Below, piece after piece: positions 18,943 through 27,893 of a DNA stretch of 64,000 bases. The notes under the pieces were generated by a model that did not search any database, was not told where the DNA came from, and saw only the letters and a list, made by a program, of their open reading frames with translations. The stretch is taken from NCBI RefSeq assembly GCF_900188035.1, contig NZ_FZNN01000010.1, positions 1 to 64,000 of the forward strand, in the 5' to 3' direction. The position numbers and the translations under genes are program-made. Positions within the stretch are counted from its first letter, which is position 1. Every line of letters begins with the position of its first letter. The stretch is from Puniceibacterium sediminis (lineage in GTDB: Bacteria > Pseudomonadota > Alphaproteobacteria > Rhodobacterales > Rhodobacteraceae).

Positions 18943-19641
18943 ATGGGTCGCCGACAGCTCAAATTCAACCTTCCCTTCCGCCCCGCTCTGGGGCGTGGCG
19001 ATTTCTATGTCTCGCGGGCCAACGCTCTGGCCACCACCCAGATCGACCGGTGGCGCGACTGGCCCGGGCGCAAGCTGGTGCTGACCGGACCACAGGGGGC
19101 CGGCAAGACCCACCTCGCGCATGTCTGGAGCGCTGAGTCAGGGGCCACGATCCTGCAATCGTCCGACCTGCCCGACGCGGACATCCCGCAGCTTGCCGGC
19201 GGCAATGTCTGCGTCGAAGATGTGCCCATGATCGCATCGAACGATGCCGCCGAACAGGCGCTGTTCCACCTGCACAACCTTACCCTTGCTCAGGGGAATT
19301 CACTTCTGTTGACAGCACTTAACCCGCCATCGCAGTGGCAGTTGGGTCTGCCAGATCTGACAAGCCGCGTGATGGGCACCCAGATGGCGCGTCTCTCTGC
19401 TCCGGATGACGATCTGCTGAGCGCCGTGCTGGCCAAGCTGTTCGCCGATCGTCAGATTGTCCCGGCACCTGACGCCATTTCGTATCTCGTTCGTCACATG
19501 CCACGTTCGTTTGCCATGGCCGGACGCATGGTCGATGCCATCGATGACGCCGCCCTTGGCACACCAAAAGGAGCCAGCAGACTGCTCGCAAGCAAGGTCT
19601 TGGCCGCGCTCGAGCTGGAATTCGACGACACCAAGCCCTGA
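18943..19641 (+). CDS. hdaA: Hda/HdaA-like DnaA-related ATPase, regulator of replication initiation
   Basis: 232 residues with a DnaA-type AAA+ core. The Walker A motif is LTGPQGAGKTHLAHVW (about residue 47), the Walker B-like stretch is VCVEDVPMI, and a sensor II-like arginine region is HMPRSFAMAGRMVDAID. There is no DNA-binding domain IV, which separates Hda proteins from DnaA itself. The N-terminus QLKFNLPFRPALGRGDF resembles the clamp-binding peptide of Hda. Such proteins work with the sliding clamp to convert DnaA-ATP to DnaA-ADP. The gene follows the permease by three bases and precedes ppk1 by 39, consistent with co-transcription. Confidence 0.85.
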   Translation: MGRRQLKFNLPFRPALGRGDFYVSRANALATTQIDRWRDWPGRKLVLTGPQGAGKTHLAHVWSAESGATILQSSDLPDADIPQLAGGNVCVEDVPMIASNDAAEQALFHLHNLTLAQGNSLLLTALNPPSQWQLGLPDLTSRVMGTQMARLSAPDDDLLSAVLAKLFADRQIVPAPDAISYLVRHMPRSFAMAGRMVDAIDDAALGTPKGASRLLASKVLAALELEFDDTKP

Positions 19642-19680
19642 CGTCACACAGCTTTTACAAGCCCCCCCAATAAGGCCTTC

Positions 19681-21858
19681 ATGAAACAAGCAGATTTCCT
19701 AAAAGCCCCGCTTCCCGAGCCCGTCGAAATGCCGGATGTGGACCTGACCGGCCCCGGCCGTTTCTACAACCGAGAATTGAGCTGGCTTGGGTTCAACTGG
19801 CGCGTGCTGGAAGAGGCGGAAAACCCCCGGGTGCCGCTGCTGGAACGGCTGCGCTTTGTATCCATCTCGGCCGCGAATCTTGATGAATTTTACACTGTGC
19901 GCGTGGCTGGCTTGCGTGAACTGGCCCAGGCCGGCAACACCACCCCCGCCGCCGACGGGCTGACACCGGTTGCCCAGCTAGTATTGATCAACGAAGACGC
20001 CCGCAACCTCATGGCCTCGCAGCAGCGCGTTCTGACAGCGTTGCGTGCCGAAATGGAAACCCAGGGTATCACCATCGTGAACCGCGATGCGCTGACCCGC
20101 GAGGACTCAAACCATCTGGCAGAAGAGTTTCTGGAACAGATCTTTCCGGTTCTCTCGCCACTGGCTATCGACCCCGCGCATCCCTTTCCGTTCATCGCCA
20201 ACAATGGCTACTGCCTGGCGCTGCAACTCGAACGCAGCCGCGACAAACGTGGCTTGCAGGCACTGCTGCCGATCCCCGCACAGATCGACCGTTTTGTCGC
20301 GCTGCCCGCCGAAGAGGGCCAGAATCGGTTCATTTTCCTCGAAGACGTGGTTCTACTGCACATCGACAGCCTGTTCCCCGGTTATAGGGTCAAAGATCAG
20401 TTCGGCTTTCGCGTCCTGCGCGACAGCGATCTTGAGGTCGAGGAAGAAGCCGAGGACCTTGTCCGCGAATTCGAAGTCGCCCTGAAGCGTCGCCGCCGGG
20501 GTGAGGTCGTGCGTCTGACTATTTCCACCGGCGCGCCCAAGAATCTGAAATCCGTCGTGATGCGTGAATTGCACGTCAAGGACGACGAAGTGATCGAACT
20601 CGAAGGCATGATCGGCGCCGCCGATCTCAAGGAACTGGTTCTGGACAACCGCCCAGACCTGCTCTGGCCGCAGTTCACACCCCGCGTTCCGGAACGGGTG
20701 CAGGATCACGACGGCGACATGTTCGCCGCGATCCGCCAGAAGGACATGTTGCTGCACCACCCCTATGAGACCTTCGAAATGGTCACGCGGTTCCTGGCGC
20801 AGGCCGCGCGGGACCCCAATGTGGTGGCGATCAAGCAGACGCTTTACCGCACCTCGCGCAATTCGCCCATCGTCGACGCGCTTTGCGAAGCGGCCGAGGA
20901 TGGCAAATCCGTCACCGCCCTGGTCGAGCTCAAGGCGCGTTTCGACGAGGCTGCCAACATCCGTCAGTCACGCCGTCTGGAACGGTCCGGCGCGCATGTG
21001 GTCTATGGCTTCCTCGACTGGAAGACGCATGCCAAGATCAGCGCTGTGGTGCGCCGCGAAGGTGACAAACTGGTAACCTACACCCACTATGGCACCGGCA
21101 ACTATCACCCGATTACCGCGAAGATCTATACCGACCTGTCGTTCTTCACCTGCGATCGGAAACTGGGACGCGATGCGTCCAAGGTGTTCAACTACCTTTC
21201 GGGCTACGCCCTGCCAGAGCGTCTGGAAAACCTCGCAATCTCGCCCCACACGCTGAAGACCCGGATCATCGAGATGATCCATGCCGAGGCCGAGCATGCC
21301 CGAAACGGCAAACCCGCACAGATCTGGGTCAAGATGAATTCGCTGATCGAACCGGATATCATCGACGCGCTGTATGCCGCCTCACAGGCTGGCGTAAAGA
21401 TCGATCTGGTGATCCGTGGCATCTGCGGCATCCGTCCCGGGATCAAGGGACTGTCCGAAAATATCCGCGTGAAATCCATCGTTGGGAGGTTCCTGGAACA
21501 CAGCCGCATTGCCTGCTTCGGCAATGGCTACGGGTTACCACACAGAAAGTCGCGGGTGTTCATATCCTCGGCCGACTGGATGGGGCGCAACCTGTCGCGT
21601 CGGATCGAAACTCTGGTCGAGATCGAGAATGACACCGTGAAGGCTCAGATTGTCAGCCAGATCATGGCCGCGAACCTTGCCGATACCGCGCAAAGCTGGG
21701 TGATGGAACCTTCCGGTGCCTTTGTCCGCCATCCGGTGCCGGAGGGGGAATTCTCGTTCAACTGCCACCGGTTCTTTATGGAGAATCCATCACTGTCCGG
21801 GCGCGGATCAGCAGGTGCCAAGGATGTGCCGCAACTGACGCATACCGACGATACTTGA
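19681..21858 (+). CDS. ppk1: polyphosphate kinase 1
   Basis: 725 residues. N-terminal domain: FYNRELSWLGFNWRVLEEA. The head domain and the two catalytic C-terminal domains follow. The autophosphorylated histidine lies in GFLDWKTHAKISAVVRR. The second conserved histidine region is GLPHRKSRVFISSADWMGRN. The enzyme makes polyphosphate from ATP reversibly, usually at the inner membrane. TAAGG precedes the ATG. Its usual partner ppx is 1.8 kb downstream, with a flagellin gene in between. Confidence 0.96.
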   Translation: MKQADFLKAPLPEPVEMPDVDLTGPGRFYNRELSWLGFNWRVLEEAENPRVPLLERLRFVSISAANLDEFYTVRVAGLRELAQAGNTTPAADGLTPVAQLVLINEDARNLMASQQRVLTALRAEMETQGITIVNRDALTREDSNHLAEEFLEQIFPVLSPLAIDPAHPFPFIANNGYCLALQLERSRDKRGLQALLPIPAQIDRFVALPAEEGQNRFIFLEDVVLLHIDSLFPGYRVKDQFGFRVLRDSDLEVEEEAEDLVREFEVALKRRRRGEVVRLTISTGAPKNLKSVVMRELHVKDDEVIELEGMIGAADLKELVLDNRPDLLWPQFTPRVPERVQDHDGDMFAAIRQKDMLLHHPYETFEMVTRFLAQAARDPNVVAIKQTLYRTSRNSPIVDALCEAAEDGKSVTALVELKARFDEAANIRQSRRLERSGAHVVYGFLDWKTHAKISAVVRREGDKLVTYTHYGTGNYHPITAKIYTDLSFFTCDRKLGRDASKVFNYLSGYALPERLENLAISPHTLKTRIIEMIHAEAEHARNGKPAQIWVKMNSLIEPDIIDALYAASQAGVKIDLVIRGICGIRPGIKGLSENIRVKSIVGRFLEHSRIACFGNGYGLPHRKSRVFISSADWMGRNLSRRIETLVEIENDTVKAQIVSQIMAANLADTAQSWVMEPSGAFVRHPVPEGEFSFNCHRFFMENPSLSGRGSAGAKDVPQLTHTDDT

Positions 21859-21902
21859 CAAGAATATCAGCTTCAGCAGCCACACTTTCGCCTTAAAGAG
21901 AC

Positions 21903-21938
21903 CCTGAAAGCACCTGAAAGTATTAAGATTCTTTTAAC
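21903..21938. promoter_or_regulatory. flagellin promoter region: direct repeat plus CtrA-type box
   Basis: Two copies of CCTGAAAG lie exactly one helical turn apart (21903-21910 and 21913-21920). They are followed at 21923-21938 by TTAAGATTCTTTTAAC, a perfect TTAA-N7-TTAAC CtrA-type site. An extra TTAAC half-site is at 21954-21958. The flagellin ATG is about 148 bases further on. Control by CtrA is inferred from the motif and from the known role of CtrA in motility of Rhodobacterales. Confidence 0.65.
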
Positions 21939-22027
21939 TATTCTTGCCGCATATTAACACATCGACATATCAGTCGGGGACTCAGGCCTAGTCTATGGCC
22001 TACGCGTTTCCAAAAAGATAATTCCGC

Positions 22028-22044
22028 CTGACATTGAATGTCAG
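22028..22044 (+). promoter_or_regulatory. short perfect hairpin in the flagellin leader
   Basis: CTGACAT (22028-22034) and ATGTCAG (22038-22044) form a 7-bp stem with a three-base loop, 41 bases before the flagellin ATG and therefore probably in the untranslated leader. Flagellin messages in alphaproteobacteria can be controlled in the leader by FlbT/FlaF. Whether that happens here is not known. Confidence 0.4.
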
Positions 22045-22085
22045 AGAACTGCGTAGAACGCGCCTCACTGTGAAAGGGTGTGTTT

Positions 22086-23384
22086 ATGTCCAGTATTCTG
22101 ACGAACCACGGTTCGATGTCGGCGCTTAGTACGCTCCGCTCCATCAATCAAAGTCTTGACCAGACCCGCGTCCAAATCGCGACTGGTAAGTCTGTCGCCA
22201 GTTCCGCCGAAAATGCTTCAATCTGGGCGGTCTCCAAGGTGATGGAATCCGACGTTGCCGGGTTCAAGAAGATTTCAGAGAGCCTGGCACTGGGTGACTC
22301 CACCGTTGCGGTAGCCCGCCAGGGCGCTGAAGCGATCACAACCCTGCTCACCGACATGAAAAACCTGGTCGCTTCCGCCCAGGTTGAAAATGTTGACCGT
22401 GAGAAGATCCAGAACAATATCGGAAAGCTGAAGGAGCAGATCCAGGGGATCGTAGGCACAGCGAGCTTCAACGGCCAGAACTTGCTTCAGAATACCGGCA
22501 CAGAAGCCGGCTCTGGCAAGACATCGATCCTGTCTTCGCTGGATCGGAGCCAAAGCTCTGTCAGCGGAACACATATTGCTGTGCGTCGCCGCGATTTGGG
22601 CACCGGGGCAGCCGCTATTTCCGCCTCGGGGGGCTCCTACACCGCTGACGTGGTTACTGGCACCCTTAACGCGGCCCGATCCGCGACGCTCGACGTTAGT
22701 GCCGTCGAGGTCGAGGCCGGAGCCGCCTATTCGTTGTCAATCGTTGCCACCGATGGCGATTCGTCCTCGTTCGATGCCACAGCGTTGAACAACACGGCGA
22801 CGGCATCTCAGACGCAGACCGAGATGGCTGCGAATGAAATCAGTTACGTCGCCCGGGACGGCGACACCATGAGCGATGTAAGCCGTGCTCTGACCAACAA
22901 ATTCGCAAGCTATGCCGCCCGCAACGAGATCGATAGCTCGGTACTGAACCTCACCTCTTCGGGAAGCAAAATCACGGCTACGTCTGGCGTGACAAATGGC
23001 ACCGATACTATCGCCATCAAGATCAACGTCCTCGAATCTGATGCCGAAAACACCATTGGCGGCGGTCTGGATGTGCTGAACGATCTGGACGTCACCACGG
23101 ATGAGGGTGCCCGCACCGCAATGGGTCAGATCGAGGGGTTGATCCAGACCTCGATCGACAGCGCCGCGGCCCTGGGCTCGGATCAGGGTCGGCTGGAAAC
23201 CCAGTCGGATTTTATATCGAAACTCTCCACGTCCCTCCGCTCCGGGATCGGTCAGTTGATAGATGCGGACATGATCGAAACCTCGGCGCGGCTTCAGGCG
23301 CTCCAGGTGCAACAGCAACTTGCTGTCAACGCCCTTTCCATTGCCAACGACGCTCCGCGGGCAATCCTGGGCCTGTTCCGTTAA
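22086..23384 (+). CDS. flagellin
   Basis: 432 residues. The conserved N-terminal helix region is SSILTNHGSMSALSTLRSIN followed by ATGKSVASSAENASIWAVS. The conserved C-terminus has TSARLQALQVQQQLAVNALS and ends NDAPRAILGLFR. The central region (about 140-330) is variable and rich in Ser, Thr and Ala, as expected for surface-exposed filament domains. ATG 22086 is preceded by AAAGGG. No other flagellar gene is in the window, so this gene lies apart from the flagellar cluster, between ppk1 and ppx. Its upstream region has a CtrA-type box and a leader hairpin. Confidence 0.93.
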   Translation: MSSILTNHGSMSALSTLRSINQSLDQTRVQIATGKSVASSAENASIWAVSKVMESDVAGFKKISESLALGDSTVAVARQGAEAITTLLTDMKNLVASAQVENVDREKIQNNIGKLKEQIQGIVGTASFNGQNLLQNTGTEAGSGKTSILSSLDRSQSSVSGTHIAVRRRDLGTGAAAISASGGSYTADVVTGTLNAARSATLDVSAVEVEAGAAYSLSIVATDGDSSSFDATALNNTATASQTQTEMAANEISYVARDGDTMSDVSRALTNKFASYAARNEIDSSVLNLTSSGSKITATSGVTNGTDTIAIKINVLESDAENTIGGGLDVLNDLDVTTDEGARTAMGQIEGLIQTSIDSAAALGSDQGRLETQSDFISKLSTSLRSGIGQLIDADMIETSARLQALQVQQQLAVNALSIANDAPRAILGLFR

Positions 23385-23573
23385 ACCGATGATCCAATCA
23401 GAGCCAAAGGTATCGAGGCCAGCTATTTATTGTCTTCGGTGCGGGTGATCAGCTCACGCGGAGACATTCAGAGATCGATTTCATGATGTGCTAGCGTCCA
23501 ATTGGTAACGTACCGCACCCGATGAATGAACACGTGCAAGCGGTTGTCATGCAAAGAAAACAAGTACGATTTC

Positions 23574-23602
23574 TTGACGGCCCGCCCCCCCTCCTGCATT
23601 GT
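23574..23602 (+). promoter_or_regulatory. candidate sigma-70-type promoter of ppx
   Basis: TTGACG (23574-23579), a 17-base spacer and CATTGT (23597-23602) resemble a housekeeping promoter with a good -35 and a moderate -10. The ppx ATG is 26 bases downstream with GGGGAG in between. This would allow ppx to be transcribed independently of the flagellin gene. Confidence 0.5.
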
Positions 23603-23627
23603 GCCCGCACCAAGATCGGGGAGCGAC

Positions 23628-25172
23628 ATGGACAGTACCTTGGACCCGGCCCACCGCGAATGGGGTCCGTTTGGGCGACCACTGTTCGACGATCCGCAGG
23701 CTCAGGCGCTGTCGCGCGTCGGGGTGATCGATATCGGGTCAAACTCGGTCCGGCTTGTGGTATTCGACGGCGCAGCCCGCTCACCCGCCTATTTCTACAA
23801 TGAAAAAATCATGTGCGGGCTGGGTGCGGGTATGTCCGAAACCGGCCGCCTCAATCCCGAGGGCAAGCTGCGCGCCTTTTCCGCCATTCGCCGGTTCCAG
23901 ATGTTGGCCGAAGGCATGAAACTGCCCCCCCTCACCGCTGTCGCAACCGCCGCCATGCGCGAGGCCGAAGATGGCCCGGCGTTCCGCGAAGATGTCGAAG
24001 CTGCCACAGGCCTGCGCATCTGGGTCATCGATGGTGAGGAAGAGGCGCGCCTTTCTGCGCAGGGTGTTCTGCTGGGCTGGCCTGGCAGTTACGGTCTGAT
24101 CTGTGACATCGGCGGATCCTCTATGGAACTTGCCGAAATCGCTGATGGCCGCGTAGGACGCAGGGTTTCCTCGAACCTTGGCCCGCTCAAGCTACGCGAT
24201 CTGACCGGCGGAAAAAAGGAACGCGACTCGGTGATCCGTAAGACGATGGATGACCTGTCGCAAACCATGGGAACCCAGAGGGACCGGCTGTTCCTGGTGG
24301 GCGGATCGTGGCGCGCCATTGCCCGGATCGACATGCACCGACAGGGCTATCCACTGCATGTGCTGCACGAATACCGCATGACGTCAAAGACAGTTCAGGC
24401 TACGGTCAAATACATCGAAAAGGCCGATCTCGAAACGTTGCGCGGCGAATGTAATCTTTCATCCGCGCGGATGTCACTTGTTCCCTACGCCGCCGAAGTG
24501 TTGCGGCGTCTGGTGCAAGTCTTCAAGCCCAAGGATATTGCGATTTCCAGCTATGGCATCCGCGAAGGTCTGCTCTATGAACAGATGCCGCAAGCTCTGC
24601 GCGACCGTGATCCGCTGATAGAGGCCTGCCGCTTTGCCGAGATCAAGGATGCGCGTCTTCCCGGTTTTGGCAAGAAGCTTTACAAATTCGTATTGCCGAT
24701 CTTTCGCAATGCGCCCGCGGCGCGGCTAAGAATAGTCAAGGCCGCCTGCCTGCTTCACGACGTCAGCTGGCGCGCCCATCCGGACTACCGTGCGGAAACC
24801 TGCTTTGACAACGCCACCCGCGCCAACCTTGGCGGGCTGAGCCATGGTGAGCGGGTGTTTCTGGGATTGGCGCTTTTACACAGATACCGCAACAAGCGCG
24901 AAGGCACACGGTTCGAGGATCTCTACGAACTGCTGGACGACCCAGGCAAGCAGGAGGCCGAAGTTTTGGGCAAGGCAATGCGCTTTGGCGCCATGCTCTG
25001 GATGTCAGACACGTCGCAGGACGGTGCCGCTCTCGAATGGCAACCCAAGAACAAGGTACTGAAACTCAAGCTGACCAAAGAAGCGCAACCGCTGTTCGGT
25101 GAAGTTGCAGAATCCCGTTTCGGATCACTCGCCCGCGCCTTGGGGGCACGAAGCGAAGTCATCCTGAAGTGA
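23628..25172 (+). CDS. ppx: Ppx/GppA family exopolyphosphatase
   Basis: 514 residues from ATG 23628, which has GGGGAG at 23618-23623; the frame is open upstream to 23526 but without family similarity. The actin-like ATPase fold is shown by VGVIDIGSNSVRLVVFDG near residue 30, TAAMREAEDGPAF, the phosphate-2 loop LICDIGGSSMEL and SYGIREGLLYEQMP. The C-terminal helical region carries LLHDVSWRAHPDYR, as in the HD-like domain of long Ppx proteins. It degrades polyphosphate or guanosine pentaphosphate, opposing Ppk1. Confidence 0.93.
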   Translation: MDSTLDPAHREWGPFGRPLFDDPQAQALSRVGVIDIGSNSVRLVVFDGAARSPAYFYNEKIMCGLGAGMSETGRLNPEGKLRAFSAIRRFQMLAEGMKLPPLTAVATAAMREAEDGPAFREDVEAATGLRIWVIDGEEEARLSAQGVLLGWPGSYGLICDIGGSSMELAEIADGRVGRRVSSNLGPLKLRDLTGGKKERDSVIRKTMDDLSQTMGTQRDRLFLVGGSWRAIARIDMHRQGYPLHVLHEYRMTSKTVQATVKYIEKADLETLRGECNLSSARMSLVPYAAEVLRRLVQVFKPKDIAISSYGIREGLLYEQMPQALRDRDPLIEACRFAEIKDARLPGFGKKLYKFVLPIFRNAPAARLRIVKAACLLHDVSWRAHPDYRAETCFDNATRANLGGLSHGERVFLGLALLHRYRNKREGTRFEDLYELLDDPGKQEAEVLGKAMRFGAMLWMSDTSQDGAALEWQPKNKVLKLKLTKEAQPLFGEVAESRFGSLARALGARSEVILK

Positions 25173-25179
25173 CCGCGGC

Positions 25180-25557
25180 CTAGAGGTCGATCTGCTCTTG
25201 GGGTTCTGGCGACTCCAGGTCTGGCGTCGGTTCAACCTCTTCAGGCGTCTTGTGGCGCATGATGATATCGCCGTTCGGCAGTTTTTCGGGTGGGTGATAG
25301 ACTGACCAGTCTTCCACCTCGGCCATCAGGTCACGCAGCGCAGGGCCCATATACGCGGCGAAATCGCGCATCTTGGGACGCATTTCATCACCAAGCTCCT
25401 GCAAGTCGTCCAAAGCCGGGCCCATCTCCTGCATGAGGCCCCGAAACAACTGCCGCGCGCCTTCTCTCATGAGGTCAAAGCCTTCGTCCTCCGCCTCCTG
25501 CGCATGCAGAGGGGCACAGAGTGTGACGACAAGTGCAGCGACCGTAAGTTTTTTCAT
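25180..25557 (-). CDS. small exported protein of unknown function
   Basis: 125 residues with a clear signal peptide (MKKLTVAALVVTLCAPLHAQ). The mature part is acidic and helical, with a conserved-looking core (DLMREGARQLFRGLMQEMGP, then YMGPALRDLMAEVEDW and YHPPEKLPNGDIIMRHK) and a proline/glutamate-rich tail. It belongs to a family of short periplasmic Rhodobacteraceae proteins that databases sometimes label ATPase; no Walker motif is present, so that label is not supported. It converges with ppx, 7 bases away. Confidence 0.75.
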   Translation of the reverse strand: MKKLTVAALVVTLCAPLHAQEAEDEGFDLMREGARQLFRGLMQEMGPALDDLQELGDEMRPKMRDFAAYMGPALRDLMAEVEDWSVYHPPEKLPNGDIIMRHKTPEEVEPTPDLESPEPQEQIDL

Positions 25558-25595
25558 AAAGCCAATATAGGCGCGCTGTGCCCATCCGGAAAGGG

Positions 25596-26624
25596 TCAGA
25601 GTTCAATATCGATCGTGACGGGAAAATGATCCGAAGCGGTCAGCAGAGCATCCCGAAGGGCCTCATCCTCCCAGCAGTCCGGATCGTCGAACGGGTGCCA
25701 GATACGCCATTTCGGAGCCAGCGCCCGCAGATCCGGCGATACCATGATGTAGTCCAGAAGCGCCGACAGATAGCGGTTGTCCGGCAGGATAAAGAAACGC
25801 GCGGTTGAAGGATGCGCACCGATTTTTTGGGTCAGCGCCTCTGCTGCGTGCGGATCATATAGCCTGTGGCGGACATCCTCCAACCCGTCGCCTAGGATAA
25901 TCTCGACCGAAGAGCGACCAAAGAGATCCTCATATTCGTCCAGCCCCGGACCATCGTTCAAATCCCCCATGACGATCAGCGATTCACGCCGGTCCAGATG
26001 TTCCGCGATTCTGGCACGTAACCATATCGCCTGAGCCAACTGTTTGCGCCGGTTGGTGATGGACAGGCGCATTACCTCGTCCCGGTTGCGCGCGCCGTGC
26101 GGCGCCTTGGATTTCAGATGCGCCCCGATCAGTCTCAACTTTCGCCCGCCCGCTGTGGTCATCGCAAGTTCCAGCGGTGGTTTGGAAAAGGTCACCCGTT
26201 CGCCGGTTCCGTCCATATCAAGATCAATGTTGAATTCCTTGTCAAAGCGCGGCGCGGCGTCGCCCAAGGGATCATGATGAACCTTCAGCTTGTCGGGATC
26301 GTAAAGAAATGCAATCTCTTGCTGGGTATTATTTCTGAAACCGGTAACGGCCTTGCGGGTTCGCAGATCAAAAGTACGGGCAAACGTCTCAAGCGCGATC
26401 ACGGTGCGGCGACGGCGGCTTGTGTCCGGCGCTTCTATGATCATCACCCCATCGGCCTGCAACGCGGTAAACACCATTGCCAGTGCTTCGATCTGCTGCA
26501 TGCGACTGATGTCGAAACGAGCCGAAGGCAAATCGTCTGCAAGCAGATCGCCCGCGTTATCAAAAAGGGCATCGAACCATTCCACATTATAGGTGGCCAG
26601 ACGCAGGTGCTCCCCGGTCACCAC
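25596..26624 (-). CDS. endonuclease/exonuclease/phosphatase (EEP) family protein
   Basis: 342 residues from the GTG at 26624. EEP signatures are LRLATYNVEWFD near the N-terminus, MIIEAPD in place of the usual Q-E motif, LRLIGAHLKSKAP, SLIVMGDLNDGPG, and the C-terminal LDYIMVSPD and ASDHFPVTIDI. These are the metal-binding and catalytic elements of Mg-dependent phosphodiesterases; the substrate could be nucleic acid, phospholipid or inositol phosphate. The frame is open to a GTG at 26669 inside the upstream gene, but the conserved part starts after 26624. The start follows the stop of the TerB-J gene by four bases, so the two are probably co-translated. Confidence 0.8.
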   Translation of the reverse strand: MVTGEHLRLATYNVEWFDALFDNAGDLLADDLPSARFDISRMQQIEALAMVFTALQADGVMIIEAPDTSRRRRTVIALETFARTFDLRTRKAVTGFRNNTQQEIAFLYDPDKLKVHHDPLGDAAPRFDKEFNIDLDMDGTGERVTFSKPPLELAMTTAGGRKLRLIGAHLKSKAPHGARNRDEVMRLSITNRRKQLAQAIWLRARIAEHLDRRESLIVMGDLNDGPGLDEYEDLFGRSSVEIILGDGLEDVRHRLYDPHAAEALTQKIGAHPSTARFFILPDNRYLSALLDYIMVSPDLRALAPKWRIWHPFDDPDCWEDEALRDALLTASDHFPVTIDIEL

Positions 26625-26628
26625 AGGG

Positions 26629-27315
26629 TCATGCGGTGACGCGCCGCGAAGAGACTTCTTCCCAGGCACGGTTGATGTCGATCAGGCGGCGTTCGGACAT
26701 TTTCACCGCTTCAGGCGGAACGCCCCGCGCCATCATCCGGTCCGGGTGGCTTTCGCGGACCAACGCCTTCCAGGCCTGGCGTACCTCCTCCAGCGGGGTA
26801 TCCGGTGTTACGCCCAGAACACTGAACGGATCCGGTACCGCGTCGGGCACAAAACGTGTGCGCAGGGCGCGGAACTGGCTGTCTGACAAACCAAAAATCT
26901 GCGCGACCCGGCTGATAAAGGCATCTTCGGCGGGATGATAGCTGCCGTCGGCGATGGCGATTCGAAACAGCCCCTCCATCAGATCGCACAAGGTGCCTGT
27001 CTCAGTTCCGAACATGGCGCGAATGCGCCTCGCATATTCTTCGAAACCCGCCACATCCTGCCGGGCAAGGTTGAATACCCGCGCGGCGCCAGCCTCATCC
27101 TCTGGCGCGATGTGAAAGATTTCGCGAAAGGCCGTAACCTCGGCTTTTGTAACCAGTCCGTCGGCCTTTGCCATCTTGGCGCTCAGCGCGATGACCGCGA
27201 TGGTAAAGGCGACTGAACGTTCCGGCGGTGTGCGCAGATTCTCGAAGAGCGCAGACAGGCCTTCGCCCTTGGCAAGGGCGGCGACGGCGTCGGATATGCG
27301 TGTCCAGATCGACAT
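26629..27315 (-). CDS. TerB domain plus J domain protein (DjlA-like, soluble)
   Basis: 228 residues. Residues ~30-150 form a TerB-like helical domain (AFTIAVIALSAKMAKADGLV and LFRIAIADGSYHPAEDAFI, each with the acidic metal-binding pattern of TerB). Residues ~162-225 form a DnaJ domain, DPFSVLGV...VRQAWKALVRESHPDRM, with the essential HPD tripeptide. E. coli DjlA has the same domain order but also an N-terminal membrane segment, which is missing here. It is expected to stimulate DnaK ATPase activity. Confidence 0.87.
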   Translation of the reverse strand: MSIWTRISDAVAALAKGEGLSALFENLRTPPERSVAFTIAVIALSAKMAKADGLVTKAEVTAFREIFHIAPEDEAGAARVFNLARQDVAGFEEYARRIRAMFGTETGTLCDLMEGLFRIAIADGSYHPAEDAFISRVAQIFGLSDSQFRALRTRFVPDAVPDPFSVLGVTPDTPLEEVRQAWKALVRESHPDRMMARGVPPEAVKMSERRLIDINRAWEEVSSRRVTA

Positions 27316-27413
27316 GAAGCCAGTTTATTCAATCAGTTCAGGATTGTCAGCGCGGATCGTGCAATTGCAGCAATTCTGTCGTCGCCGTGATTTCATGTGT
27401 CGCGACGTGGAAT

Positions 27414-27893
27414 TCAGAGGATTTTCTGCATTAGAATCAGATCCATCCAGCGCCCAAACTTGAACCCGACTTCGGGCAACCGCGCTATTTCAGCAAATCC
27501 AAGGGCGGCATGAAAGGGCACCGCGCCCGGATTTTCAGCACTGATTCCCGCCCACATGCTGTGCACACCGACACTGCGCGCATGCTCGCACAGGCCGGTC
27601 ATCAGCGCCCGACCGATGCCACTTCCGCGCGCGTGCGGCGCGAGCATAATCGAATGTTCCATCGTGCGCGCGTACCCGGGTCCGCCTCGAAACGGGCTGT
27701 ATGTGCCGAAACCGGCGACCAGGCCGTCCTGCTCGGCCACCTGAAATCCGCCGCCACGGGCCAGGATATCACTTGTGATCCCCGCGTCGGTCTTAAGATC
27801 CGTGGTAAAGGTGATCGCGGTGGTCTCAATGACCGCATTCCAGATCACGGCGATCTGAGCCGCATCGCCGCGCTGCGCCGCACGCACAATCAT
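27414..27893 (-). CDS. GNAT family N-acetyltransferase (phosphinothricin acetyltransferase-like)
   Basis: 159 residues. The GNAT fold is indicated by IVRAAQRGDAAQIAVIWNAV, the strand EHSIMLAPHARGSGIGRALM with the acetyl-CoA-binding R-G-x-G-x-G loop, and GISAENPGAVPFHAALGFAE. The closing motif GFKFGRWMDLILMQK is typical of the PAT/bar subgroup, which acetylates small amines. The true substrate is not known. The start overlaps the end of the next upstream gene by four bases (ATGA), indicating translational coupling with the VOC protein. Confidence 0.85.
   Translation of the reverse strand: MIVRAAQRGDAAQIAVIWNAVIETTAITFTTDLKTDAGITSDILARGGGFQVAEQDGLVAGFGTYSPFRGGPGYARTMEHSIMLAPHARGSGIGRALMTGLCEHARSVGVHSMWAGISAENPGAVPFHAALGFAEIARLPEVGFKFGRWMDLILMQKIL

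Noticed and set aside
25180-25557. ATPase label for the 125-residue exported protein
   Set aside because: No Walker A or B motif is present, and the protein is secreted and very short.
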